Shown: one piece after another, positions 32,032 through 42,635 of the stretch
Layout of the letters: every line of letters starts with the position of its first letter
Position numbering within the stretch: the stretch's first letter is position 1
Assembly (NCBI GenBank): GCA_029378245.1
Contig: JARKIF010000111.1
Location: forward strand, 46,306-110,305
Length of the DNA: 64,000 nucleotides
DNA from: Roridomyces roridus
Taxonomy: Eukaryota; Basidiomycota; Agaricomycetes; Agaricales; Mycenaceae
Direction: 5' to 3'
The notes under the pieces: generated by a model
The model's input: the letters and a program-made list of their open reading frames with translations, nothing else
What the model was told of the DNA's origin: nothing
Databases searched by the model: none
Position numbers and translations under genes: made by a program

Positions 32032-32271
32032 TTGCGGACAATCAAACGTGACTACTTTAATATCTCGGGAACGGCCCATAATTTTGACATTCTGGCTTCA
32101 GAATCAGATTCAGCGACCCGAAAAGACCCCAAATACAATTTTTCAGATTTTTCCCACGAGAAATTGAGTACGGCCAAATTTTTGGCCCGGTTGAACAAAA
32201 ATTGTGTGTACCCCTTTCAGCCTCGGGTCCGGTATAGAAGTTCAGGGACTGTATATATTGACTACTTACGC
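32032..32271. other. Mobile-element end inserted in tannase 1
   Basis: AT-richer sequence beginning exactly where tannase homology stops. It contains no gene and probably is the terminal part of the DNA transposon whose transposase remnant follows. Confidence 0.45.
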
Positions 32272-32646
32272 CTACTTACGTCCACCGTCCGCTCTATCAA
32301 CCTCGGCTAGAATGCCCTCATTACATGCCCTATGTGATTTCTGCCTCCTCACCGCCCATGCCGCAATCCTTCCCGTAAGTCCCAACCGATAAACACTCAT
32401 AAACCTCCAGGATCTTTGAATGAAGCGGCGAATAACGTCAGGAGGGCAAGCATCCAAATACTTGATAGCATGTTCCTTTGCTTCCTGGAAGCTGCTTTTG
32501 GATGTTTGCCGATACCGATATTTGCACCATCCCCAGTACATCTCAATTGGGTTGAGTTCACAGTGAAATTTTGGCAGGAAGATGCACAGATGCCCACGGC
32601 CCTGGATCAATGTCTCTGTAATGTCCGTGCCGGAGGGTAAGGACAA
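32272..32646 (-). pseudogene. DDE transposase, C-terminal fragment
   Basis: A 124-residue frame with FLPKFHCELNPIEMYWGWCKY, the region around the last acidic catalytic residue in a large fungal group of Tc1/IS630-like DDE transposases (the N-P-I-E...W segment). It then has AKEHAIKYLDACPPDVIRRF. The N-terminal two thirds, with the first two acidic residues, are absent, cut at about 32646 by G-rich sequence. It is a dead remnant. Confidence 0.75.
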
Positions 32647-34600
32647 AGGGGCCGGAACCTGAGGTCGGAGGTCGGAGGGACGTAGACCGAGGGTGATCCG
32701 GATGAGGTGAACGCTACTCGGAGGGAGAGCGCACCAGCCACTTGACTTCCGAGAGAGGAGTACTCGGAGACTAGATTGGCACAGAGGAATTGCGGAGGCA
32801 ACACACGTTAATTAACTACTGAGGTACATCAAAGTCGTATCGCCTATATATACTAAGTAAGTATGACACGACCTAATGGAGTCAGAAGTATGAAAGACAA
32901 TAAGCTCTATACTACAACAATAAGAGAGAAGAAGATAAAGATAATCACAATAAGGGAAACACTCAGAAGAACTTCATTGCGTGAAAACCCTATAGGATTG
33001 TGCAATACGAACAGATCGGATGCATCAAGGTCGGAATGTCCGGATCAGTCGGAAATGATCCGAACCGGAGGAGTCGGAAGGTCCAAGGGAGAGTCGGGAG
33101 AGTTGGACATGCATGGATATAACAACGTAAGATTGTGCAATATGACGTGATCGAATGCATCTTGGATGGAAGAGGCCGGAAGGTCGGAGGGACCGGAGGG
33201 ATCGGAGGGATCGGAGGGCCCGGAGGGATCGGAGGGCCTCGGATCGAAGTCGGGATGACATGGATATAACAGTATCCCCCTCTTAGGGTTCCTTGACCCC
33301 AAGGAACGAGAACACCGTTGATGGAATGATCGTGGGAAAAATTAGGGGGTGGCCGGGTTGCTGAGGACTGTGCCGGAGGAGCCGGAACGGACGTCGGCGG
33401 CCGGAAAGAAGCGGAAGATGGTGAAGAAGGTGCAGAAGGGAAAGAAGAATGACAAAATGTCGCCAGAGTCGTGGCCCCACCAATGTGTGCGAGGGATGCC
33501 AAGTGGCGAAGGTAAAGTGCACACTACTGCCGGAGGGCCGACCGGTGTACGTCAAGCCGGGGCGTGTGCGGCCGCAGAAACGCGCAAGGCACAAGGACGC
33601 AAGTGAAGACGACGAGCACAAAGACTCGGAGGATTCCGGCGACCTCTCGCTGGGCTGCAAAATATGCCAGTGCGAGTGATTCCGGTCACAGAACGCGCCT
33701 TCAGTCAGCCGTTTCTCGGAGGAGGTGCGAGGAAAGCGGGGGGTGAGAAGGAAGGCTGTGACGCTGCCTGAGTCGGTCTCAGCATCGGAGGCTGTGCCGG
33801 AGACCGAACCGGAGGCTGTGTCGGAGACCAAGCCGGAGGCTGGTCCTGAGAACCAGGACACCTGTGGGAGTTGGATCGGCTCGATGCAGAGGCTGCGGAG
33901 GTGCAGGCGCAGAGATTGGCGGCCACGGAGGTGAAAACCGAGGAGACGGAGCTCCGGAGGCTCTGATGGATGTGAAACCCCGAATGGAGGGTGTTGTGGC
34001 CGTCATTTTGGACTCCGATGACGAAAATGAACCGGAGAAGAAGGGCGAGGAAAAGGAGGCCAAAAAATGGTGAGGGTGAAGAGTAGATGATTGAGTGGCA
34101 GAAAAAATGAATGCCAGGGTCGGCGGATGGCCGGAGGTAGCCGGAGGGCTATGAGTCGTCAGGATAGTGCGTCGGATCACTGGTGAGGTGATTCCGAATC
34201 CATGACGGAGGTGGGTCGGAGACAAATTCCCTCGGAAAAAGGAAAAAAAATGGGCCGGAAGCTCTGGTGATGATTGACCGAGCTGAGGGGCGTATCCCCC
34301 TCTTTGGGTCAGACGGGTGAGAGCCTTGAATTTGCCTCCGAGGTTTCCGGGTCGGAACCGGAGTACCATATTGAAATGGCAAGGAATTACCCGCAAGTGC
34401 ATGGTCGGTGGCGTCGCAAATGAAGCCAACAAGCGACACAAGGCACACGCAAGGCAGTGGTGAGGTATTGAAACCTCCAAGAGATCCTCGTCCGGAGGCG
34501 TCGGAGCCGGGCTGGAGTCGGAGAAGGGGACTCCATAGAAGGAGCAGGGGGGTCTTCATAGAAGAAGCAGATCCGAGCGAAGACGTCGGCGGTGTTGACA
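32647..34600. repeat. Purine-rich region with dense CGGAGG words
   Basis: The + strand is full of ccggagg/tcggagg, notably 33170-33240 and around 32660-32700. Two related blocks sit at about 32990-33060 and 33115-33180 (gattgtgcaata..., gatcggatgcatc/gatcgaatgcatc, atgcatggatataacaa). This could be the LTR or 3' region of a further element, but I found no matching partner to prove it. Confidence 0.5.
33349..34073 (+). pseudogene. Zinc-cluster-like remnant with acidic tail
   Basis: Pieces in several + frames suggest one broken protein: KKRKMVKKVQKGKKND, then NVCEGCQVAKVKCTLLPEG (C-x2-C-x6-C, the first half of a fungal Zn2Cys6-type motif), then SVSASEAVPETEPEAVSE, an acidic repeat, and finally LMDVKPRMEGVVAVILDSDDENEPEKK to a stop at 34073. 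At least three frame changes are needed, so it is not functional as it stands. The assignment rests on the three-Cys spacing and is weak. Confidence 0.4.
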
Positions 34601-34602
34601 GG

Positions 34603-36387
34603 TCAGAAATCGGGGTTGCCGATTCTTCTGCCAGATCCGTAGTCGGAATGACCGCAACAAAAGCCGGAATAGTATCCGGGTGTGTACACACAATAGAATC
34701 GCCATAAACAGGGCTGAACTTTAGTGCCGTGAGACATGAAAGCGACAGGCCTCCACACTCCTTCCTGGAGCTGGCTGAGCACTGCTCCAACTGCTCCGTC
34801 CGACGCATCGGCCTCAAGCCGATATTCCCCGTCGTCCGTTGGCAAAGCCAATACGACATCCTCCGCGATCCGTTCCTTCAACTTGTTGATTGCCGCCTCC
34901 TGTTCCGGTCCCCAGGACCACACAACCTTCCCCGTCAGCTTAGTGAGGGGCCTGGCAATGTCGGCAAAGCCGCGGACAAATCGCCGATAAAAGTTAACAA
35001 AGCCTAGGAACGCCTGCACTTGCTTGACGTTCTTTGGCATGGGCCACTCCATGATCCCTTTGATTTTCACCGGGTCCATCCGCATGGAGTTGTGGGAAAT
35101 AATTACCCCGAGGTATTCGATCTCCGTCTTCTCGAATTCACACTTCTCGGGTTTCAAGAATAATTTATTCTTCTCTAACGTCTCCAGGACGCGTGACACA
35201 ATCCGTCTATGCTCCTCCAGGGAGTCCGTGTAAATTAAGATGTCATCCAGGTAGACGATCACATGGCCCTCGTTGATGAGATCCCGAAGAATGTCATTCA
35301 TCATCGTTTGGAACGTGGCCGGTGAATTGGTCAACCCAAAGAACATCACGAGCGGCTCGAACAATCCCCGATTGGTCCGAAAAGCCGCTTTCCACTCATC
35401 TCCTTCTTTGATCCGTACGTTGTTGTAACCCCAACGTATGTCAAGCTTGGAGAAGAATCTCGCTCCTCGGAGTTTGTTGACCAGCTCCGAGATTAGAGGC
35501 AACAGGTACTTGTTCTTCACCGTCATCTCGTTGAGCTTCCGGTAATCCTGTACCGGTCGAAGGGACCCGTCCTTCTTTTTAATAAAGAAAAATGCTGAGG
35601 CCATCGGCGACTTGGATGGTCTGATCCGTCCACTCTTGAGATTCTCTTCAAGAAACTCGTTCAGCTTTTCTTGTTCGCCCAACGAGAGTGGATAGATCTT
35701 GCAATCGACAGCCTTTGATCCGGGCTTTAACTCGATCGCATGGTCCCAAGGCCGTTTCTCCGGCAATGAGTCAAAAGACTCTTTTGCGAAAACCTTGACG
35801 TACTCCCGGTATTGCTCTGGGATCTTGTCTTCCGTCAATTTCTCTTTTTCTGCCGAAGCCTGTTCGGCCATCTGCTGTGCCTGCGTTGCCTTGCTCCGCA
35901 GCTCCACAACAGGCGCAAAGTCGACCAGTAGGATCGACTCGCCTTCTTCCACCACTTCCTCCCGTGTGACACCTTTTCCGGCTTCCAGTCCGGTCATGCC
36001 ACACTCAGCCGGACATCGGCTGAACTTCATTGTCTGGTCCCGCCAGTTGATCTCTGGGTTGTGTTTAAACAACCAGTCGTACCCAATAAATACACGTGCT
36101 TTGCCTAAGCCCGTGATCAGGAACTTCTGTCTTTCGACATGCGGGCCGATAGACATGATCATCTCCACGTAATGGGTGATCTTGCCTTTCGTGTTCTCGG
36201 TCCCGTCGGCATTCCTGGCCACAATCGGCATGTCGAGTTTTTTAAGCTCGAAGCCTTCGGCCTTGGCATAGTCCCTGTCCATGCACGTGGTGGTACACCC
36301 GTTGTCCAGCAACGCACGAATGGAACGTGTTTTCCCCGTGTCCAGTGCTTCCAGCTGGACTGCCACCAACATCTCATGGTGGACACG
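34603..36387 (-). pseudogene. Outer Ty3 Pol: protease, reverse transcriptase, partial RNase H
   Basis: About 590 residues in one frame. The protease region has RALLDNGCTTTCMD, where the usual catalytic D-S/T-G is D-N-G, so the protease is probably inactive. Reverse transcriptase follows with RIRPSKSPMASAFFFI, FSKLDIRWGYNNVRI and YLDDILIYTD (catalytic Asp pair). RNase H begins (RLEADASDGAVGAVLSQ) and changes to unrelated sequence after PVAFMSHGTK, ending at 34603. The rest of RNase H and all of integrase are missing. Confidence 0.85.
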
Positions 36388-36595
36388 TGTAAGGGTTTTG
36401 AGTAGTTTGTATGTAACTTAAATCCCGCCTAACGAACACAAAGCCACTATATATTCAATAGAGGGTGTAGGTCAGGAAGAGATCAGTTGATCCCTTTCCG
36501 GCCGCACCCTCAACAAGTACAATCACATCAACATACTACATAATCATAAGGTCCATTAGGGGTCAGGCAAGGCCTGACCTCCTGTATCCGTTACA
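36388..36595 (-). repeat. 3' LTR of the inner element
   Basis: 208 bp, matching 46755-46962 except one base (aacacaaag here, aacacgaag there). The last 13 codons of the 3' ORF and its stop lie inside this LTR. Confidence 0.95.
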
Positions 36596-38907
36596 CCCTC
36601 CCCCCCTGGACCCAATTCTGGGTCCACACTAAAGTCCAGCACGTCATCGTCACAATTCACGCCCACCATCACCGCATCCTCTCCCGACAGTTCCAGAGGA
36701 ATCCCTTCCTCCTCCGTCTGCACCTGCTCTCGAGCCGGTAACTGAGTAGGAGTATCCATGGCCGCTGGAGAACGGAGGATCCTCGTCCGAACACCCATGA
36801 GCGTCGGCCCAAAACGATGAGAGAGCCAGGCCGACTCGCTAGTCCAGTTGAGAACATCCAGGTTATTGCGGGGAAACTCGTCGAACGACTCGTTCATGGG
36901 GTCGACGAATCGGGCGTCGGAGGGGCGGGTCTCGTGCTCGTAATGGTTCCTCCAGGAACGCACAAAGTCCTCGAGCTCGAGTAAGTGCACCGTGTCTCGC
37001 GTTAGGCCGTGAATCTCCAGCCATATCATAGCGTCATGTATCGACGGCTGTATGAATGGATAGAACTCGAGAGCGTAGTGATGTGACTGCCAGTTCCCGC
37101 GCATCTCGTTCCGGCCAAAGAACCCACCCACGGACAATGCAAGTCGCAGATGAGAAAGGAACGTATCCCGATCTGGATGACCCGCGCGAGGAGCCAAATA
37201 GTGAATATACCTGGCGGCTTGGACATCCGACGCCAAGGGCAAAGTCCCTAACAACGTGTCGGGTCCCGGCCACTGGCCATTGGGCAGGCGCACCCCAATC
37301 TCCCACGTCGACGGGTGCACAGACTGGTACGCCCTCAGAGCGTCGAAAAGCGATATACTCGGCGGACCAGCAAAGTGGACGTCAGCCGAGCGCATATCGT
37401 CCGTCGACACCGGGGTCTCGGTCAAGAACGAGCCATGACCACGCATTCCAGAAGGAGGCGGGTCAACAGGCATCACCGTAGGAGGAGGGGACGGAGAGGA
37501 AGTAGGTGCGCGAGGGGGAGACATGGCGATGTCCGAATCAGTCACGGCAGGCGCGGATGGAGGAACCACCGGAGCATCATCCTGAATGGGGGCCGAACTG
37601 GGAGCGGTCGTACTTCCGCGACGTGCTTCTTCTCTGCGTTCGGCCTCACGACGACGACGCCGAGTGTTGCGGGCTTGATTGAGGGTGGGGTGCTGACCGC
37701 GACGACGCCCAAGCGGCGTCGAATCACCGGTCGTGTGCATTAGCCACGCAGCCTCCGTCTGTTGCTGCACCGAGAATAAGTACAATACGCCAGGAGGACG
37801 GTGTGCAGTCAAGCGGGTATTGTAGTAACGTAGTGTTTCTACATAGAATCGACGAGAGAAGTGGCATCCTGCTCTAACCCACCGGTCAACGTTCTGACCC
37901 GTGGCTCGCGAGAGAATCACCAGTCCCCGCCAGGGGCCCGCTTCCTCGAAGAGAGGGGCCCGAGGTTCCAGATCAGGCAATGTACCGTGGTCGTCCGGTC
38001 GGTTTCGCGCCTCGTTGACCCGGGATATTTCCCTGGATACGCGCTTCTGGTTATCTCTCTCACCATCCGATCCCGAGCTCTCCCCAACGTCGCTTTCGTC
38101 GTCCTGGACTTGCGGCTGAGGACAGACCCGATGACCGTCCGCTCCTGGCGCGATTTGTCTAATGTCATAGCGGGGAGGGGGAGGGACGAAATGGGACGGC
38201 GGCTGTACCGTTGGGTCCAGTGGGGTCCCAGGGGGTGCCGACGGAGTGAATACGGGGAGCCTGGGTTGATCGCTCAACCGACTATGCAATGAGCGAGGAT
38301 GTCGTGGCGGTTCCGGATGGAATCCGCGGTCATTGTTGAATCCATCACGACGAGGAGGAAGATTCGACGATGGACCCGGATACGGGTCCCTACGATGATA
38401 GGGAGGGGAGCGCTCACGCTGGCTATGGTGATTGCGCGACGGGCCCGACATCGGTCGATCGGGTGTGCGATCCTCCCTACCCCTCGATAGTCCTTCTAGT
38501 GCGAATATGGGCATGACGCCCGTCCGATTGTGATTAGCACGATGCGTGCCGAAAGGTGATCCATCATCAGTAGATGGTCCGGGGAGGACCATCGGGGCGA
38601 CAACGGGCACAGGAGGAGGAGGGGCAGTCGGAGACTGTATAGGGTGATGAGGTTGACGAGGAGGGAAGGTGTTGGGTGTAGCGAGCAAGGGGTCGGGAGG
38701 GAACAGCACCCGTGCCCGCCAATTCATGGCAGGCACAAATGTGCGTTGTGTGTCCCGGCCCTGCCAACTGCTGAACACCTCATCGCGAGTGTAGAATCCA
38801 GAGCCATCAGGAGCAGGCCAGGTGTCTTGGTCGGGGGCGAGTATATCGTTATTCGGGTTTTTCGGGTTAGACATGGTGGACAAAGGCAAGATTGATTGAT
38901 CTCGCAT
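36556..38907 (-). CDS. Extra 3' ORF of the inner element, unknown function, 783 residues
   Basis: Starts at ATG 38907-38905, which overlaps the pol stop by one base (TGATG). It ends within the 3' LTR. The first about 300 residues are rich in Pro, Arg and Ser (PPRRDGFNNDRG, DQPRLPVF). A folded-looking segment follows at about residues 315-400 (EEAGPWRGLVILSRATGQNV, FYVETLRYYNTRL), then a basic stretch (RNTRRRRREAERREEARRG), a Pro/Ser linker, and a second folded-looking region at about 530-720 (LFDALRAYQSVHPSTWEIGV, FLSHLRLALSVGGFFGRNEM). There is no signal peptide or membrane segment, so an envelope protein is unlikely. I recognise no domain. Candidates are a nucleic-acid-binding accessory factor or captured host gene. 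Confidence 0.75.
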   Translation of the reverse strand: MRDQSILPLSTMSNPKNPNNDILAPDQDTWPAPDGSGFYTRDEVFSSWQGRDTQRTFVPAMNWRARVLFPPDPLLATPNTFPPRQPHHPIQSPTAPPPPVPVVAPMVLPGPSTDDGSPFGTHRANHNRTGVMPIFALEGLSRGREDRTPDRPMSGPSRNHHSQRERSPPYHRRDPYPGPSSNLPPRRDGFNNDRGFHPEPPRHPRSLHSRLSDQPRLPVFTPSAPPGTPLDPTVQPPSHFVPPPPRYDIRQIAPGADGHRVCPQPQVQDDESDVGESSGSDGERDNQKRVSREISRVNEARNRPDDHGTLPDLEPRAPLFEEAGPWRGLVILSRATGQNVDRWVRAGCHFSRRFYVETLRYYNTRLTAHRPPGVLYLFSVQQQTEAAWLMHTTGDSTPLGRRRGQHPTLNQARNTRRRRREAERREEARRGSTTAPSSAPIQDDAPVVPPSAPAVTDSDIAMSPPRAPTSSPSPPPTVMPVDPPPSGMRGHGSFLTETPVSTDDMRSADVHFAGPPSISLFDALRAYQSVHPSTWEIGVRLPNGQWPGPDTLLGTLPLASDVQAARYIHYLAPRAGHPDRDTFLSHLRLALSVGGFFGRNEMRGNWQSHHYALEFYPFIQPSIHDAMIWLEIHGLTRDTVHLLELEDFVRSWRNHYEHETRPSDARFVDPMNESFDEFPRNNLDVLNWTSESAWLSHRFGPTLMGVRTRILRSPAAMDTPTQLPAREQVQTEEEGIPLELSGEDAVMVGVNCDDDVLDFSVDPELGPGGEGVTDTGGQALPDP
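36596..36607 (-). other. Polypurine tract of the inner element
   Basis: On the - strand a 12-nt purine run (AGGGGGGGAGGG) directly abuts the 3' LTR, the normal position of the primer for plus-strand DNA synthesis. It also lies within the 3' ORF and so is constrained as coding sequence. Confidence 0.9.
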
Positions 38908-41900
38908 CAAACCTGTGCAGTCTTAGGTAATGCCTGCCAGCGATCAACCCCTAACGCCTCGAAATACTCGTCCAACGCGGCGCACTCGTTTAGTGTCGCC
39001 GGTTTTTCCCAAGTGAAATCTCCCGCCGTCCAGCGAACACAAAATTCCACGCTCCTTCCCTTCCATCGGTGAGTCACGATCTCGTCAATCTGCCACTCCT
39101 GGTCGTCGGGGGTTCCGAAGTCATAGAACCGTTGAGCCTCCCGACTAGGGAATGCGATGTCGTCGCTAGCTACATGGGGTCTGAGTACAGACCCGTGGAA
39201 GTTGGGGTGTATGCGTCGTGCACGCATGTCTTCTGGCAATTCGAGTCTGTAATTGGACGAATTGGGTCGCGCCTCGACCACCGTGTAAGGTCCAATGAAC
39301 TTGGGGGCCAGTTTACGCGCACGGCCCTTGGGGAGGTTGAGGTTCTTGGTCGACAGATAAACCTTATCTCCAACCTCATACGCCACCTCCTCCCCCCTGC
39401 GACGATTCGCATGATACGCCGAACGGACCCGCGACTCGATAATGTTGTCATGCGCTATAACAATGTTGCCCAGCGCCCTGCGAACGAATTCATGGACACC
39501 AGGCAGCGCGTCAGGCGGGTCCTGCAGTCGGTCCAGACGAGGCATATACCCGTAGTTGAGTTCAAATGGAGCAAACCCAGTGGACGCGCTAATACTTGAG
39601 TTCACCGCGAATTCCACCATCGGGAGGTGGTAGACCCAATCCCGCTGGGTCGGGTCAACCACCGAGCGCAATATCTGGGTGATATTCCGAATGGCGCGTT
39701 CCGAAGACCCGTCGGTCTGGGGGTGAAACGAGGTGCTCATAAGCAACTTGACCCCCGTCAGCCGATGGAGCTCGCGCCAAAATTTGGAAGTAAATTTGGC
39801 GTCTCGGTCAGACACGATGGAGGAGGGCAACCCGTGTAACCGGACAATATCTCTAACGAATAACCACGCCACGTCAGAAGTCGTGTCGGTTACTCGCATC
39901 GGTATTAACGCCACCATGCTGGTCAGTCGGCATATTACGACCAGCATATAGTTATACCCGAGGCAACTTGGAAATGGGCCAACGAAGTCCATTCCAATGG
40001 ACTCCCATGGGTGCAGGGGTACCGGGAGCGAGTGTAATTTCCCTGAAGGCAATTGCGAGGAGGGCTTGGCGCTTGCACAAGCGCCACAGCTCCTACAGAA
40101 TGCGTCCACCTCCTTACCCATCTTGGGCCACCAGTACCACCGCCTAATATATTCCCCAGTCCGCAGCTCGCCCAGATGTCCCACTGTGCGGTGAGCCTGG
40201 TCAATCACGACCTCGGTTATCCTCCGTTTACCCTGTAATTGCGCGCTCCTCGGTATCGCGAGGCACCACGCGCCCAGGGTATTCCGAGCGTATAACAGTT
40301 TGTCGCGGACCTCGAAGTTGGGGAAGTCAGCCGGACTGGCCCAGACCTTGCTGAGTAGAGGGTCCAAGGCATATCCTCGCGATATCGCATCCAGGACCCT
40401 CTCATCACCTTCGACGGTAGATCGCATCGGAGGGTCGGATTCGAGTGCATCCTGCAATGTAATAGCGGACGTATCAAATCCCTCGGACGCCATCTGTTCC
40501 GCGTGCTCCTCCATTACCTTAGCCTCCTGGAGACGGGGCTCCAGTGGCTCGGTTACTCTGCGCGCTTCCAACGCCACCCGTTGCTCCTGCACCTCGGAGG
40601 TTCTCGCCCGCGTCATGTCTTCCATTTCTGGATCTAGACGCAAGTCGGCATTCACGAACGCCTCCTCCGGGTACGTGTCATTAGGGGTGTCGTTCTCATA
40701 GTAACGCGACAGACAGTCGGCTACTTTGTTCTGGACACCCTCCACATGCACAATCTCGAAGTCAAACCGGGATAGATACTCGTCCCAACGGACAAGTCTA
40801 CCACTGAGGCCTCCCCTTGCGGCCGTCCTGACCGCCAATAACGCTTTGTGGTCAGTAGCGATCTTAATGCTCCGCCCAAGTAGCTTGTCTTCCCACTTCA
40901 GCAGTGATTCAATCACCGCCAATGCCTCCTGCTCGTAGGTCTTGTACGACCTTTGGGCAGAGGTGAACTTCTTGGATAAGAAGCCCGCGGGTCGACAGGA
41001 CCGCCAGTCAGAGCCCTGTCCGTACACGGCACCCACCCCTACCGCCGAAGCATCACAAATGACCCAAATCGTTTCGGGAACATTCGGGTCGATGGGTCGC
41101 AATATAGGTGTCTTGCGGACTATGCCCTTAATCCGCTCCAAGCACACCTCGTGGAAGGGTCGCCATACAAAGGGAATTTTCCCTTTACAAATCGACTCCA
41201 GTGGTGAGGTGTAGTGCGCCACATCGGGGAGGAAGTGAGCCAGATACTGGATAAGCCCCAATAATCGCTGCACCTCGTTCAGGGAGCGTGGCGAGCGCCA
41301 TTCGAGCACTTTGTCTAGCTTGGCTTGATCAGCGTGGAGCCCCTGGTCATCTATAATGTGACCCAGGCAATCCATCCGCTTCGAATACAAGTCGCATTTC
41401 TTGCGGCTCAGGTACAATTTCTGTTCCCGGATCCGCGAGAACACCAAGTCCAAATGGCGTTCATGCTCCTCGACCGAATTCGAAAAGATGAATATGTCGT
41501 CCAGGTATACGTGCACAAAGTCGCCCAGGACATCACGGAATACCCAGGTCATTAGCCTCTGGAACGTGGCCGGGGCGTTGCAATCCCCTTGCTGCATTAC
41601 TCTCGATATTGCAGTCCCAAAGGGGGTGGCAAAGGCAGTCTTCCACACGTCCTTATCGACAATACGGATCTGTTCGTAAGCGTCGGACATGTCGATCTTC
41701 GAACGATGCGGAGCTCGGGCGACGTCCATCCTGATTGCGTCCTGGTCAGGAAATGGAGTGACATCCTTGACCGTGTTGTCATTCCGTTGCCGAGCGTCGA
41801 CCACCGAGCGGAGTTTGTTGTCCTTCTTGGGCAGACAAAGAAGAGGAGCAGCCTGAGGCACAGGTCTCATCTCCCACCACCCCGCCTCCGTGTACCTTTG

Positions 41901-42635
41901 GATCTTCTCCCGGAGCTGTGGGCGAAGGGCCTCGGGGCAACGAGGCATATGGTATCGGTAGGTCATGTTCTCGTCGATGAGATTAATCTCGTGGTTTATC
42001 TCGCGCATAGGTGGTAACTCTAGGGGTATCGGACCCATAAGGTCCTCGCACGCGGCAAACCAACGATCTCGGAGAGTTTGGATAGGGTCATTACCCGTGG
42101 TAGCGGTAATGACCCTGGCACTGCGTACAGAGATAAGCGCCGCGGCTCGATCTATCGCCTCCAGTGATTCGTCGAGGGAGCCCGCATCGCCTAACCACGT
42201 CTGCGGGCTCCCCGAGGAGTGATTGGAGATCACATCCAGCACCGTCAGATCAGGCGTTCCTCTCATTCGATTCAGCCTCTGGTGGGGAGTAAATCCCACC
42301 TGGAGAGGGGCGACGAGGGAGAAGTGAACCCGGGAACATATGTCCGGATTCCATAGACCCTCCCAGTCCTCATCCCATTCTTCTTCATCACAGATCGAGG
42401 TCGGTGGGTCGACCTCCTCGGTTTCGTCGCGCCCGTTCGGAGGAGGAGGAGAGTGGCAGGTTCGGTCAGGGTCGGCTACGAACACTTTGTATTCCTCCTC
42501 GGATATTATACAAAAGGGGAAGTCAGTGGGTAAAGATGGAAGGGGGTTCTCGCGATCCTCCTCTTCCTCCATAATTGTTACAGTATTAATATCATTAGTC
42601 GTACCATAATTCGTTTCTGGTGATAACCCAGCTAG
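38907..42635 (-). CDS. Inner element Pol: reverse transcriptase, RNase H, integrase, chromodomain-like tail
   Basis: Open from 42635, directly after the protease stop and in the same frame; the first ATG is at 42572 (1221 residues). Reverse transcriptase has SKIDMSDAYEQIRI and YLDD near residue 356. RNase H has WVICDASAVGVGAVY and ATDHKALL. Integrase has the H-H-C-C zinc motif (HRTVGHLGELRTG, CRSCGAC) and the D,D-E core (MDFVGPF, SDRDAKFTSKFW, HPQTDGSSER). Then come a GPY/F-type KFIGPYTVVEA and a C-terminal EWQIDEIVTHRWKG-FCVRWTAGDFTWE resembling a chromodomain. This is the chromovirus layout, in which the tail guides integration to chromatin. All catalytic residues are present. Confidence 0.93.
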   Translation of the reverse strand, partial: LAGLSPETNYGTTNDINTVTIMEEEEDRENPLPSLPTDFPFCIISEEEYKVFVADPDRTCHSPPPPNGRDETEEVDPPTSICDEEEWDEDWEGLWNPDICSRVHFSLVAPLQVGFTPHQRLNRMRGTPDLTVLDVISNHSSGSPQTWLGDAGSLDESLEAIDRAAALISVRSARVITATTGNDPIQTLRDRWFAACEDLMGPIPLELPPMREINHEINLIDENMTYRYHMPRCPEALRPQLREKIQRYTEAGWWEMRPVPQAAPLLCLPKKDNKLRSVVDARQRNDNTVKDVTPFPDQDAIRMDVARAPHRSKIDMSDAYEQIRIVDKDVWKTAFATPFGTAISRVMQQGDCNAPATFQRLMTWVFRDVLGDFVHVYLDDIFIFSNSVEEHERHLDLVFSRIREQKLYLSRKKCDLYSKRMDCLGHIIDDQGLHADQAKLDKVLEWRSPRSLNEVQRLLGLIQYLAHFLPDVAHYTSPLESICKGKIPFVWRPFHEVCLERIKGIVRKTPILRPIDPNVPETIWVICDASAVGVGAVYGQGSDWRSCRPAGFLSKKFTSAQRSYKTYEQEALAVIESLLKWEDKLLGRSIKIATDHKALLAVRTAARGGLSGRLVRWDEYLSRFDFEIVHVEGVQNKVADCLSRYYENDTPNDTYPEEAFVNADLRLDPEMEDMTRARTSEVQEQRVALEARRVTEPLEPRLQEAKVMEEHAEQMASEGFDTSAITLQDALESDPPMRSTVEGDERVLDAISRGYALDPLLSKVWASPADFPNFEVRDKLLYARNTLGAWCLAIPRSAQLQGKRRITEVVIDQAHRTVGHLGELRTGEYIRRWYWWPKMGKEVDAFCRSCGACASAKPSSQLPSGKLHSLPVPLHPWESIGMDFVGPFPSCLGYNYMLVVICRLTSMVALIPMRVTDTTSDVAWLFVRDIVRLHGLPSSIVSDRDAKFTSKFWRELHRLTGVKLLMSTSFHPQTDGSSERAIRNITQILRSVVDPTQRDWVYHLPMVEFAVNSSISASTGFAPFELNYGYMPRLDRLQDPPDALPGVHEFVRRALGNIVIAHDNIIESRVRSAYHANRRRGEEVAYEVGDKVYLSTKNLNLPKGRARKLAPKFIGPYTVVEARPNSSNYRLELPEDMRARRIHPNFHGSVLRPHVASDDIAFPSREAQRFYDFGTPDDQEWQIDEIVTHRWKGRSVEFCVRWTAGDFTWEKPATLNECAALDEYFEALGVDRWQALPKTAQV

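Noticed and set aside
36556..38907. Envelope-like protein making the inner element an errantivirus
   Set aside because: There is no signal peptide, membrane segment or cleavage motif; the composition is Pro/Arg/Ser-rich.
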